DNA from: an uncultured Bulleidia sp.
GTDB lineage: Bacteria; Bacillota_I; Bacilli_A; Erysipelotrichales; Erysipelotrichaceae
Length of the DNA: 29,659 nucleotides
Assembly: GCA_934725105.1 (NCBI GenBank)
Contig: CAKVBD010000025.1
Coordinates: 1-29,659, forward strand
Reading direction: 5' to 3'
The notes under the pieces: generated by a model
The model's input: only the letters and a program-made list of their open reading frames with translations
The model's database searches: none
Told to the model about the DNA's origin: nothing
Part shown: one piece after another, positions 15,238 to 23,162 of the stretch
Numbering within the stretch: position 1 is the first letter of the stretch
Layout: each line of letters starts with the position of its first letter
Translations under genes and position numbers: made by a program

Positions 15238-16353
15238 TTATAGTCCCTGCATCAATTCATATAATGCATACGCATAGATCTGTGTATTCTTTTCAATATC
15301 ACAGATACGCATCCACTCATTCGGAAGATGACCAATACCCTTCTGGCCCTTAAAGCTAGGACCAAATGGAACGATATTCTTTACAACCTTGGCATATGTA
15401 CCACCCGTTGTCGTTACAGCACTTCCATCTTCATCCATGATCGTTTCATATGCTTTTTCTAATGATTTCACTAAATATGTATCTTTAGGGAAATATACTG
15501 GATCAATATTGCTGAGAAGCTTAACTTTTAAATGTTCACTCTCTAATTTTTTCAAAGCAGTTTCCATTTCTTCTAAGCTATATCCAGCAGGATAGCTAGA
15601 AACCAGACTTACACCGACTTGATTTTCATCATGCAGCAATTCCACCTTACGAACCTGGTTCTTGCCAAATTCTTCATTGCTGTAATCAACACCAAGACTG
15701 ATAGATAAATCACTCTGGTTCAAGATAAACTGATTCATGAATGTAAATAATTCATCGATATGTTCTTTTTCAGTTGTATACGCAAATTCAGCTCTACCAC
15801 GTTCTGCATACACAACAGGATACTTACAGTCAGGTGTCCATCCCATCAAAGGATATTTATGATCCTTGAAGTACCACTTCATATCTTCCATACCAGTTTC
15901 TTCATTTGTACCGAAGATGATCTTTACTTTGATAGGAAATTCATACTGCAGATCCTTCAACGTTTTTAAAGCATACAGGCAGCTGAAGATTGGTCCTTTG
16001 TTATCCAGAACCCCTCTTGCATATAAATACCCGTCAATTTCAGTTGTATGGAATGGATCTGTTTTCCATGTTCCATTAATATCTACAACATCTAAATGAC
16101 CAACACATGCAATATAGTCTTCTGTATCTGGGCCATAAGAAACAATACCAACCTGATTTCCAACATTTTCAACTTCAAACCCAAGAGCAGAAGCAAGCTC
16201 TAAAGCTTTATTCAAACAATCAACAACTCTTGTACCAAATGGACAATCTTCTGTTGCGGTATCTCTTCTAGAATCATAATTACAGATTGTTTTAATATCT
16301 GTAATCAATGATGGAAGATTTTCCGCAACCTTCGCAATAATCTTATCTTTCAT
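15238..16353 (-). CDS. short PepV-like M20 dipeptidase
   Basis: A 371-residue M20-family metallopeptidase closest in motifs to PepV/Sapep dipeptidases. Zinc-site residues fall at nearly the PepV positions: His86 and Asp88 (GHLDVV), Asp117 (RGVLDNKG), Glu151-Glu152 (NEETG) and Asp175 (TPDCKYP). The last ligand His342 (GIGHLPNEW) comes about 95 residues earlier than in PepV (about 470 residues), so the internal lid domain between about residues 190 and 310 is much reduced. The active site looks complete, so it is probably an active dipeptidase with altered substrate access. The ATG overlaps the glycosylasparaginase stop by one base (TAATG). In context it would finish breakdown of small peptides, perhaps releasing Asn- or Asp-containing dipeptides. 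Confidence 0.87.
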   Translation of the reverse strand: MKDKIIAKVAENLPSLITDIKTICNYDSRRDTATEDCPFGTRVVDCLNKALELASALGFEVENVGNQVGIVSYGPDTEDYIACVGHLDVVDINGTWKTDPFHTTEIDGYLYARGVLDNKGPIFSCLYALKTLKDLQYEFPIKVKIIFGTNEETGMEDMKWYFKDHKYPLMGWTPDCKYPVVYAERGRAEFAYTTEKEHIDELFTFMNQFILNQSDLSISLGVDYSNEEFGKNQVRKVELLHDENQVGVSLVSSYPAGYSLEEMETALKKLESEHLKVKLLSNIDPVYFPKDTYLVKSLEKAYETIMDEDGSAVTTTGGTYAKVVKNIVPFGPSFKGQKGIGHLPNEWMRICDIEKNTQIYAYALYELMQGL

Positions 16354-17315
16354 TATTCTTCAACTGGTGCCATTCTTACACGCATATATTCATCAAGCCA
16401 TTCTTTGCTTGCAACTTCAAATGTGCAATGTCCATCTTCCTGACGTGTAACAAGATAAACAGTAGGTTCTACATCACTTGTCGCAACAGAGAAAGAAAAT
16501 CCTTCAATATTCGTAGCACAACCAAATTCACCCTTATTGTTCATCGCAACAACAGATAAGTCACCTGCAACTGTTCTTCTCTTCTTTAAGCTTGCATCTA
16601 AATCATTCACTGCCTTTTCACAAGCCTGTTGCGGTGTTAAGCCTTCCTTCATTAAACGAACGATTTCATAAGAAATACATCCCTTCATCAAGTCTTCACC
16701 TAAACCAGTAGCAGTCGCACCACCAACTTCACTATCCGCATAGAAACCAGAACCAACAAATGGAGAGTCACCAATACGACCAGGCTTTTTCATAAATAAG
16801 CCACTTGTAGAAGTACCCGCAACAACAGTACCATTTTCATCAAGACAAACCATTCCAACGGTATCATGTCCATCATATGGCTTTAATTCCTGTGCCTGCT
16901 GTTCCAATTCCTTCTTCTTTTTACGATAGAAAGCTTTTGCACGATCCGTTAACATTTCCTTTTCTTCAAAGTGATGTTCACGTGCATACTTTTCAGCACC
17001 ATAGCTGACAAGAATATTGTTTACCTTTTCTTCACTTAATTTTTTAGCGATACTGATTGGGTTTGCAAAATCTTTGATTGCACAGATTGCACCAACATCA
17101 AATGTATCACCATCCATATATCCAGCATCTAATTCAACAACCTGATCTTCATTTGGAAGACCACCATATCCTACAGATTTATAGTATGGGAAATCTTCAA
17201 CAGCTTTGATTGCTGTTTCGATTGCATCAGATGCTTTTCCATTCTGATTTAACTGTTCAAATCCTTGTTCAATACCTTCCTTAGCCATACGCCAAGTCGC
17301 AATAATTCCATGCAT
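16353..17315 (-). CDS. cytoplasmic N4-(beta-N-acetylglucosaminyl)-L-asparaginase
   Basis: A 320-residue Ntn-hydrolase of the glycosylasparaginase (aspartylglucosaminidase) family. The self-cleavage and catalytic site is GHDTVGMV with nucleophile Thr152; the substrate-binding GRIGDSP follows, then GGATATGLGED. These enzymes cleave the amide bond of GlcNAc-Asn, giving aspartate and a GlcNAc amine that loses ammonia. The protein starts MHGIIATWRMA and has no signal peptide, so it acts inside the cell, unlike secreted or lysosomal relatives. The substrate must therefore be imported, and a PTS is encoded in the same operon. AAGGAG lies before the ATG. The relation to isoaspartyl peptidase/asparaginase is closer in fold than in motif; the HDT-VGMV and GRIGDSP pattern favours the glycosylasparaginase group. 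Confidence 0.88.
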   Translation of the reverse strand: MHGIIATWRMAKEGIEQGFEQLNQNGKASDAIETAIKAVEDFPYYKSVGYGGLPNEDQVVELDAGYMDGDTFDVGAICAIKDFANPISIAKKLSEEKVNNILVSYGAEKYAREHHFEEKEMLTDRAKAFYRKKKKELEQQAQELKPYDGHDTVGMVCLDENGTVVAGTSTSGLFMKKPGRIGDSPFVGSGFYADSEVGGATATGLGEDLMKGCISYEIVRLMKEGLTPQQACEKAVNDLDASLKKRRTVAGDLSVVAMNNKGEFGCATNIEGFSFSVATSDVEPTVYLVTRQEDGHCTFEVASKEWLDEYMRVRMAPVEE

Positions 17316-17326
17316 AATTTATCTCC

Positions 17327-18391
17327 TTATTTCATCGATACTTGATCGAATACTTCATCGTTGATTTCTTCAACCAGCTTCGTTAATAATATAATACAAT
17401 TTTCAACATCTTCCATACTGATCATGCTTGAATTTGTATGCATATAACGAATTGGAATCGATAATGTCATGTTAATGACACCTGCATTTGTCTTATGAAT
17501 ATTTCCTGAATCTGTACCACCCTTATTAAATACTGCATACTGATGCTTGATATCATACTTCTTACAGATATCTTCAACATACGCAACAAGTTTTCTAGGT
17601 GCAATGGAGTTAGAATCAATCATACTCAATACAACACCATCACCTAAACGACAGATATTTGAATCCAGTGGTGTATCTCCCGCAAGTGTCGTATCAATCG
17701 CAAAACAGATATCTGGTCTAACACAATCCGTTGCTGTACGCGCACCTCTAAGACCAGGTTCTTCCTGTACTGTATTGGCAAGATACAAAGGTGTATGCTT
17801 TTTATTTTCTAATGCCTTTGCAACTTCAATCATGATATATGTGCCAACTCTATCATCAAATGCTTTATTCACAACACGATCTGTATGATTCATGATCTGG
17901 AAATGAGGCATTGGTACAACCATATTTCCTTCTTCAATACCTAAATCAACAAGCTGCTGTTTATTTTCTACACCCATATCTAGATACAAGTCAGAAATAT
18001 CCATTGTCTTGCTTCTAAGATCTTGTGGTAAACCATGTGTAGCTCTACTACCCATGAGTCCAAAGAATTGTTCACCTTTACGATTCACAACTTTGAACCA
18101 TTGTCCAGGAAGCATGTGACTCCACCATGATCCAATTGGCTGCAGTCTGATAAATCCTTGTTCATCAATCGATTTGATCATAAAGCCAACTTCATCCATG
18201 TGTGCCGCAATCATTACTTTCGGACCATTTTCATCTGCACACTTTTCACCAACAACACTGCCAATGCCATCTTGATAATACTGAAGATTTAATTTCTGAT
18301 ATTCAGATTTTACAATATCACTGACTTCATCTTCATATCCACTAATACCAGCCGCACTGCTAATTTTATCTAATAATTCTAGATTAGACAT
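17327..18391 (-). CDS. M42-family aminopeptidase (intact active site)
   Basis: A 354-residue M42 aminopeptidase/endoglucanase-family protein, a cytoplasmic metallo-aminopeptidase type that forms large tetrahedral oligomers. With the start at 18391, the metal and catalytic residues are His64 (AAHMDEVG), Asp179 (AFDDRVG), Glu210-Glu211 (QEEPGLRG), Asp233 (AIDTT) and His299 (GNIHKT). All are present. I moved the start six codons inside the longest frame: GGAG lies 6 bp before ATG 18391, overlapping that longer frame, and the upstream gene then overlaps by 8 bp. Its direct upstream neighbour is a family member with the active site lost, so the two may assemble together. In context it would trim peptides or glycopeptides before the glycosylasparaginase. 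Confidence 0.9.
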   Translation of the reverse strand: MSNLELLDKISSAAGISGYEDEVSDIVKSEYQKLNLQYYQDGIGSVVGEKCADENGPKVMIAAHMDEVGFMIKSIDEQGFIRLQPIGSWWSHMLPGQWFKVVNRKGEQFFGLMGSRATHGLPQDLRSKTMDISDLYLDMGVENKQQLVDLGIEEGNMVVPMPHFQIMNHTDRVVNKAFDDRVGTYIMIEVAKALENKKHTPLYLANTVQEEPGLRGARTATDCVRPDICFAIDTTLAGDTPLDSNICRLGDGVVLSMIDSNSIAPRKLVAYVEDICKKYDIKHQYAVFNKGGTDSGNIHKTNAGVINMTLSIPIRYMHTNSSMISMEDVENCIILLTKLVEEINDEVFDQVSMK

Positions 18392-19406
18392 GATGCTCTC
18401 CAAATCCAAAGTCAGTAATCATTTCATTATTTAAATGAAGGATATAATCTGTTAATGTATGAACAAGTGCATCCATATCACTGATAGATACCATTTCATT
18501 TGCACTGCCAGTATTTCCACAGGCAATACCAGCTGCCACTGTTGGACATCCCTTCACTGTCTTATGAATAAAGGAACTGTCATTACCAATCATTCCAAAA
18601 TATCCACTTGCATTTGTAAATGTCTTGAAATCATTGATTAATCTTTGACTAGGAATCATACCTTTATCATACATTCCCACAACAACGCCACCATTCAATT
18701 TCGCATTTGGCTTTCCATTATCAAACGTGCACAATGCCAAAGCTGCATCTGGCTGAATTGTATATGTTGCTGTCTTTGTACCACGGAAACCAATGGTTGA
18801 CTGACTCATCGCACCAATTGCTAAATTGAAATCCAATTCATGTTCCTTCAGATTTTCAACAACTTCCATACATACTTCATTCAATACTCTAGGGCTCAAC
18901 GCCTTTGCATACACAATATTATTTTCAACAAAGAAGTTTGAAGCATAGCTCACTAAATCACCAGGCAATACCTTAAAATCAGCTTTATCTGTATATCCAC
19001 AATCAATCACAAGATCATTGACACTCTTAGCTTCACAACCACCTTCAAGAGCATTTTTTCGGTTGGTAATCACACCCGTCATCGTTGTATGATCACGGCA
19101 TAAAATTGTTACTCTTTGGTGAAGCAAAGAAGATACAGAAATATCTTCCAATGTAATAAAGGAAAGTGTACCATCATCATTTATCTTAGATACCATCATT
19201 CCACACTCATCCATTGGACAAGCAATCATAAATGTCTTTGCATTTTCATTCTTGCTTTTTTTATAAGCAAACATACTGCCTAAATTATCTCTAACAATCT
19301 GATCAGCATTTTCTTCAAATGCTGGTTTCATGATTTCAGCGACATCCTGTTCATTTGAACTCACACCACAACAGTTGCATAACGTTGTTAATCTATCTAA
19401 ATTCAT
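18384..19406 (-). CDS. M42-family pseudo-peptidase (metal site lost)
   Basis: A 340-residue M42 homolog that aligns over its full length with the downstream active peptidase but lacks almost all catalytic groups. The first His is replaced by Pro64 (IACPMDECG for AAHMDEVG), the bridging Asp by Ser171 (ALSPRV for AFDDRV), the Glu-Glu pair by Gln-Ser (SQSTIGFRG for QEEPGLRG), and the next Asp by Cys (ALCTF for AIDTT). Only the final His (FIHKT) remains. The frame is open with a good AAGGAG, so it is not decaying; it looks like a maintained pseudoenzyme. M42 proteins form dodecamers, some of mixed subunits, so a structural or regulatory partner of the 17327-18391 product is likely (inference). 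A different, metal-free activity cannot be excluded. Confidence 0.85.
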   Translation of the reverse strand: MNLDRLTTLCNCCGVSSNEQDVAEIMKPAFEENADQIVRDNLGSMFAYKKSKNENAKTFMIACPMDECGMMVSKINDDGTLSFITLEDISVSSLLHQRVTILCRDHTTMTGVITNRKNALEGGCEAKSVNDLVIDCGYTDKADFKVLPGDLVSYASNFFVENNIVYAKALSPRVLNEVCMEVVENLKEHELDFNLAIGAMSQSTIGFRGTKTATYTIQPDAALALCTFDNGKPNAKLNGGVVVGMYDKGMIPSQRLINDFKTFTNASGYFGMIGNDSSFIHKTVKGCPTVAAGIACGNTGSANEMVSISDMDALVHTLTDYILHLNNEMITDFGFGEHHV

Positions 19407-19426
19407 TTTTATCTCCTTCGAAAGTA

Positions 19427-19452
19427 AAGGCCATATGAATCATATGGCCCTT
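19427..19452 (-). promoter_or_regulatory. intercistronic hairpin before the M42 pair
   Basis: A near-perfect stem GGCCATATG/CATATGGCC with a 3-base loop lies between the GrdB-like gene and the pseudo-peptidase gene. No T run follows, and the next ribosome binding site is close, so an mRNA-stability or processing element that sets the PTS:peptidase ratio fits better than a terminator. Confidence 0.55.
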
Positions 19453-19459
19453 GTAATAA

Positions 19460-19984
19460 TTAATAACAAACTTTAGTTTTAATTTCTGCTAAGTCACCGC
19501 TGTTATTAACGCTTGCCTGCATTAATGAACATAAGTTTGCAATACTATCATTTAAGCCCGTTCCGCCCTTTTTAGGCATAACTACAATTGGAGTTTTGTC
19601 TTTATATTCAGCGATTACATCGCTTACTTCTTTACTCATCATCGCACATGATTGAACGGATGTGTGTGTTAAGATACTTGCACTGATTTCAGCAGCCATC
19701 TTTCCATAGTCAGCATACTGGAAGCAAGGTCCGCACAATACGAAATCCGGATTTAGCTTCTTGACCATAGCTGTCATCTTAGTAACGACTTCTTGTTCGT
19801 TTGCTAAGAAATATTCATTACCACAATATAATGTAGCGACTACCTGTGCATCAATCTTATTGAAGTGAGGCTGTAAAGAGGATGCGAATCCAATTCCGCC
19901 CTTTGTTGCTGTTAATCCGACATTTGGATTTGTTTTTCCACCGGCTCCAGCTAAGCCCTGGTCAAATATCAATATTACTTTCAT
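19460..19984 (-). CDS. stand-alone GrdB-related protein without selenocysteine
   Basis: A 174-residue protein resembling the N-terminal half of GrdB-type subunit B of glycine/sarcosine/betaine reductases: MKVILIFDQ at the start, VVATLYCGNEYFLANEQE, then LNPDFVLCGPCFQYADYGKMA. Full GrdB proteins are about 430 residues and carry a selenocysteine motif in the second half. This frame ends at a TAA right after KVCY and no related sequence follows, so it is a short, non-selenoprotein relative rather than a misread Sec gene. It has several Cys, including LCGPC. It lies 10 bp after PTS IIC and before the M42 pair, with only a weak ribosome binding site. A redox or amine-handling role is possible but unproven. 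The similarity is by eye and moderate. Confidence 0.6.
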   Translation of the reverse strand: MKVILIFDQGLAGAGGKTNPNVGLTATKGGIGFASSLQPHFNKIDAQVVATLYCGNEYFLANEQEVVTKMTAMVKKLNPDFVLCGPCFQYADYGKMAAEISASILTHTSVQSCAMMSKEVSDVIAEYKDKTPIVVMPKKGGTGLNDSIANLCSLMQASVNNSGDLAEIKTKVCY

Positions 19985-19994
19985 ATCTTTTCAC

Positions 19995-21347
19995 TTAGTC
20001 TAAGCTTAAATCATCGAATGATAGATCATCTAATTCGTCTGTCTGATTCTTTGTTTCAGATTCTTCAGCTAAATACTTAGAATCAAGCATACGGAAGAAT
20101 GGATAGTAGATAGCGAAGTCCATTGCTAACATAACAATCTGTACAACAGATCCCATGAAGCTTCCTGTTACCAGCCAGCCAGAGAATACGATTGGAGTTG
20201 TCCAAGGCAGCTGTGTACCGTTTGTAATTGGCATGATGTGTGTAACTGTAGCAATATAACCAAGAATTGTATTAGCAACAGGTGTCAAGATGAATGGAAT
20301 AGCCATCAATGGGTTTAATACGATTGGTAAACCGAAGATGATTGGTTCGTTAATACCGAAGATACCAGCTGGAAGAGAAAGTTTTCCAAGAGTCTTCAAA
20401 CGGCTTGACTTTGCGAAGAAAGCCATCATGATAACGAGTGCCAATGTGGATCCACCACCACCGAAGTTACAGAAGAAATCTGAGAATCCGGAAGTGAAGA
20501 TGTTTGTCATTTCTAGACCAGCCTTAGCTGCTTCGTAGTTTTCAACTGTTAATACCTTGTGAATAGGAGCAAAGATTGTGTTTGTAACTGCTGGACCGTT
20601 GATACCGAAGAACCAGAATAATGTGGATAAGAACTGGTAGATAACTTCGAATCCGCCTAAACGTCCTAAGCCAACAAGTGGTGCCTGTAATACCTGATAA
20701 ATGAAGTAATGAGCATATTCATAAGATGTGAAAGAGAAAACAATACCTAATACGAAGAATACGATCATTGTAATTCCTGCAGGAATTAATGCTGCGAAAG
20801 ATTCCATAACTGCTGGTGGAACACCATCAGGAAGCTTGATTACAAGATTCTTCTTCATTGCCCATGAGAAGATTTCTACTGCGATAATTGCTGTAATCAT
20901 AGCTAAGAACATACCAGCTGTTCCTAAGAATGTGAACTTGAATCCGCTGACTTTAATTGCTTCAGAAAGACCTTCAGCTTCAACCATTGAATACTGAGGT
21001 GTGATAATCAAGAAGGATACTAATGCAACAACTGCACCAGCAATTCTGTTTTCTAGACCTTTTTCTCTAGAATAGCAGTAACCGATACTGAGTACACCTA
21101 ATAAAGCAACACAGTCAAAGGAAATTGCTGTTACGCGACCAAGATATCCATCCCAGCCAGCACCGAAGATACCAGCCATGAATTCTTCATATCCCGCAAT
21201 TGGGAAGTTAGAAATAAGTAAGAAGATTGAACCAACAATTGTAATTGGTACTGTGATTAAGAAACCGTCTCTGATTGCTGATAATACTTTATTCTTTGAT
21301 AAAGTATTGGCAACTGGCATCAGAAACTTTTCCAGTTTTTCCATCAT
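19995..21347 (-). CDS. lactose/cellobiose-family PTS IIC permease
   Basis: A 450-residue CelB-like IIC membrane component with about ten hydrophobic segments. Family stretches include VIKLPDGVPPAVMESF, FWFFGINGPAVTN and GIFGINEPIIFGLP, with the NEP substrate-site motif. It should import a beta-linked sugar or glycoside with phosphorylation by the IIB encoded just upstream (3-bp spacing) and the IIA at 22293. The C-terminus carries an acidic tail with repeated DDLS units (LDDLSFDDLSLD), which I do not know from other CelB proteins. AAGGGGG precedes the ATG pair. In place of a phospho-beta-glycosidase, the operon encodes a glycosylasparaginase and peptidases, so the cargo may be a glycosyl amino acid or an N-acetylglucosamine-containing compound. 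Confidence 0.9.
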   Translation of the reverse strand: MMEKLEKFLMPVANTLSKNKVLSAIRDGFLITVPITIVGSIFLLISNFPIAGYEEFMAGIFGAGWDGYLGRVTAISFDCVALLGVLSIGYCYSREKGLENRIAGAVVALVSFLIITPQYSMVEAEGLSEAIKVSGFKFTFLGTAGMFLAMITAIIAVEIFSWAMKKNLVIKLPDGVPPAVMESFAALIPAGITMIVFFVLGIVFSFTSYEYAHYFIYQVLQAPLVGLGRLGGFEVIYQFLSTLFWFFGINGPAVTNTIFAPIHKVLTVENYEAAKAGLEMTNIFTSGFSDFFCNFGGGGSTLALVIMMAFFAKSSRLKTLGKLSLPAGIFGINEPIIFGLPIVLNPLMAIPFILTPVANTILGYIATVTHIMPITNGTQLPWTTPIVFSGWLVTGSFMGSVVQIVMLAMDFAIYYPFFRMLDSKYLAEESETKNQTDELDDLSFDDLSLD

Positions 21348-21350
21348 AAT

Positions 21351-21674
21351 TTATTTTGCCCCCTTTTCCTTGTAGAGTTTAAGTGCTCTTTTGAGAACTC
21401 TTTCTCCATCGACGTTTCCGTAATCAACGCTGTCAATTACTTCAACGATGTGTTCTGCACCATATCTCTCGTTTACTTTTTCATACAGATGCTTAACCTG
21501 AGGTCCCAATAGAATGACTTCTGGATTGTATTCATGAACAACTGTGTCCATGTTAGAATCTGAGAAAGCCTTAATTTCAATTGGTAAGCTGTGTGCGTCA
21601 GCTACTTTTTGCATTCTGCTTGCCAGTAAACTTGTAGACATGCCTGCATTACAGAATAAATAAAATCTTTTCAT
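21351..21674 (-). CDS. lactose/cellobiose-family PTS IIB
   Basis: A 107-residue cytoplasmic phosphotransfer protein. Cys8 in YLFCNAGMSTSLLA accepts phosphate from IIA and passes it to the sugar bound by IIC; VILLGPQVKHLYE is typical of the fold. I chose the ATG at 21674, ten codons inside the longest frame, because the phospho-Cys then lies at the family position and GAAAGG precedes it. It is the first gene after a 100-bp region holding a palindromic operator, so a second promoter for the PTS and peptidase genes probably lies there. Confidence 0.88.
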   Translation of the reverse strand: MKRFYLFCNAGMSTSLLASRMQKVADAHSLPIEIKAFSDSNMDTVVHEYNPEVILLGPQVKHLYEKVNERYGAEHIVEVIDSVDYGNVDGERVLKRALKLYKEKGAK

Positions 21675-21736
21675 AGTATTACCTAACCTTTCTGCATATA
21701 TCATAAATTTTCAGGAGTACTTGTTTTCACAATCGA

Positions 21737-21755
21737 TTTCCTATTAGCTAGGAAG
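21737..21755. promoter_or_regulatory. operator palindrome before the PTS IIB gene
   Basis: TTTCCTA-TTAGC-TAGGAAG lies about 60 bp before the IIB start. The same TTTCCTA-N5-TAGGAA palindrome occurs before the PRD regulator gene at 25099, and both neighbourhoods share CGATTTCCT (21734-21742 and 25071-25079). No good -35 box accompanies it, consistent with activation by the PRD regulator. Confidence 0.65.
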
Positions 21756-21776
21756 TTTTGGTACCCCTTTCATTTT

Positions 21777-22289
21777 CTATGCTGTTAAATCAATGACTTT
21801 TGTTTGAAAAAGCAAGTCATGCAGTAAACGGAAATCTCTCCATTTCAATAAAATAAAACCTAGATCCAATGTAGATAAGACATTGATGAATAATGTGAAG
21901 AGTTTCCACGCTTCATTTGGATACATGATCATCAATACACTTCGAATATTTACAGATGGAATATAAAAAGCACCGCCAATCAATAAACATCCCACAAAGA
22001 AACGTAAAAATGTTCTCTGGAATGAAATTTCATTTTCATGGATATCCACTGTCTTTAAATGCATTGCACACATCATGAGTGTCTGTCCTTTCCATACTTT
22101 CAATGGAACAAGAACATAGTAGACAAATGCAACAAGCAATGAAGCAATTGCCAATGCAATATGTACAGAATATTCACCACTTGTAAAATGACCAATTGCA
22201 TTTGTCATTAAATTAATAAGGACAGCTGAAATATACCAGTCTGTCCCAAAGGCGAACACTCTTCTTACAACGTAAGCAAAAGTTTTCAT
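21777..22289 (-). CDS. RDD-family membrane protein (second copy)
   Basis: A 170-residue protein with three to four membrane segments. The N-terminal RRVFAFGTDWYIS carries the Arg and first Asp of the RDD signature; a second Asp falls near the C-terminus (LRLLHDLLF region). Family function is poorly defined; some members have been linked to ion exchange. It begins 3 bp after the IIA stop and has no visible Shine-Dalgarno, so it depends on coupling. It is a paralog of the RDD protein encoded at 22612. RDD proteins inside a PTS operon are unusual, and the role is unknown; helping the permease or tolerance to a pathway by-product are possibilities only. Confidence 0.75.
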   Translation of the reverse strand: MKTFAYVVRRVFAFGTDWYISAVLINLMTNAIGHFTSGEYSVHIALAIASLLVAFVYYVLVPLKVWKGQTLMMCAMHLKTVDIHENEISFQRTFLRFFVGCLLIGGAFYIPSVNIRSVLMIMYPNEAWKLFTLFINVLSTLDLGFILLKWRDFRLLHDLLFQTKVIDLTA

Positions 22290-22292
22290 AAT

Positions 22293-22598
22293 TTATTTAT
22301 TTTTATATAAGTTGATCAATTTTGTAGCTAATAGCTTTGTTGTTTCTGCAGCCATCAACTGGTCTTCAGCATGCATCAACAGTAATACAACTTCAACTTT
22401 TTCACCGCTAGCTTCCTGCTGAATCAAGGAAGCATGCACCTGATGACCTCTTGTATAGCAAGCGTCACCTTCCACAATCAATTCTTCTGCACGTTCGAAG
22501 TTACCCTTTTCAGCTTCTTCGATTGCCAAGATATAATCACTCTTAGCTTCACCTACTGCAGAAATAATCTTAAAACAAACTAATTCCATATCTTCCAT
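22293..22598 (-). CDS. lactose/cellobiose-family PTS IIA
   Basis: A 101-residue helical IIA protein that takes phosphate from HPr and gives it to IIB. The phosphorylated His76 is in LLLMHAEDQLM, with Asp79 as the likely metal ligand at the trimer core. AAAGGAGG 7 bp before the ATG gives strong translation. It lies between two RDD genes and upstream of IIB/IIC. It is the only lac-type IIA in the window, so it may serve the IIB-IIC fusion at 9241 as well. Confidence 0.92.
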   Translation of the reverse strand: MEDMELVCFKIISAVGEAKSDYILAIEEAEKGNFERAEELIVEGDACYTRGHQVHASLIQQEASGEKVEVVLLLMHAEDQLMAAETTKLLATKLINLYKNK

Positions 22599-22611
22599 AA
22601 CATATCCTCCT

Positions 22612-23154
22612 TTACTTTTCTATTACAATGCTATGTGCAATACTATCGTGAATGGCTGTACCTTTTTTCACTACCATAAAACAGGATATGATCAAAATAG
22701 CCACTTTCACCCAATTCAATACCGTTCCAACAATATCAAACGTATACATCGTTATCATCTGCGTTACATAATTTCCCACAAGCAGCAATGGACTCTCTAG
22801 AAGCAGCAATCCAATAATCTGTCGTTTCGCAAGATCTTTTGCATTTAACGCTTCTCCATTTTCATCCGTAATTTTTAGTGACAGGAATTTCTTGCCAAGC
22901 GTCTGTCCATCATATTTCAAAGGAATGACGTAATAATAAACAATTCCAAATAAGATTCCCAATACACCAGCCAGTAATCCATATGGCTTTTCAAATAACA
23001 GAATATCTGTATTGATTGTCTTTTCTCTTGTTAATACATTCCACAGCCATCCAACTGGAATTGCCGCAAATACCCATCCAAAATACCAGTCAATCAGAAA
23101 GGCGAAGATTCTTTTGTTTAATGGAGCTTTTTTTATTACTTTTCTTTTTGCCAT
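22612..23154 (-). CDS. RDD-family membrane protein (first copy)
   Basis: A 180-residue protein with a basic N-terminus (MAKRKVIKKAP) and about four membrane segments. NKRIFAFLIDWYFGW holds the Arg and Asp of the RDD signature, and GQTLGKKFLSLKI and the C-terminal AIHDSIAHS match the family. GTAGG lies 7 bp before the ATG, 8 bp after the regulator gene. With a paralog at 21777 it flanks the lone IIA gene, so the regulator-RDD-IIA-RDD order looks like one transcription unit. Its biochemical function is not known. Confidence 0.85.
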   Translation of the reverse strand: MAKRKVIKKAPLNKRIFAFLIDWYFGWVFAAIPVGWLWNVLTREKTINTDILLFEKPYGLLAGVLGILFGIVYYYVIPLKYDGQTLGKKFLSLKITDENGEALNAKDLAKRQIIGLLLLESPLLLVGNYVTQMITMYTFDIVGTVLNWVKVAILIISCFMVVKKGTAIHDSIAHSIVIEK

Positions 23155-23162
23155 ATATCTAC

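Noticed and set aside
19440..19475. Selenocysteine read-through of the GrdB-like gene
   Set aside because: The stop is TAA, not TGA, and no GrdB-like sequence follows; the next gene has its own ribosome binding site.
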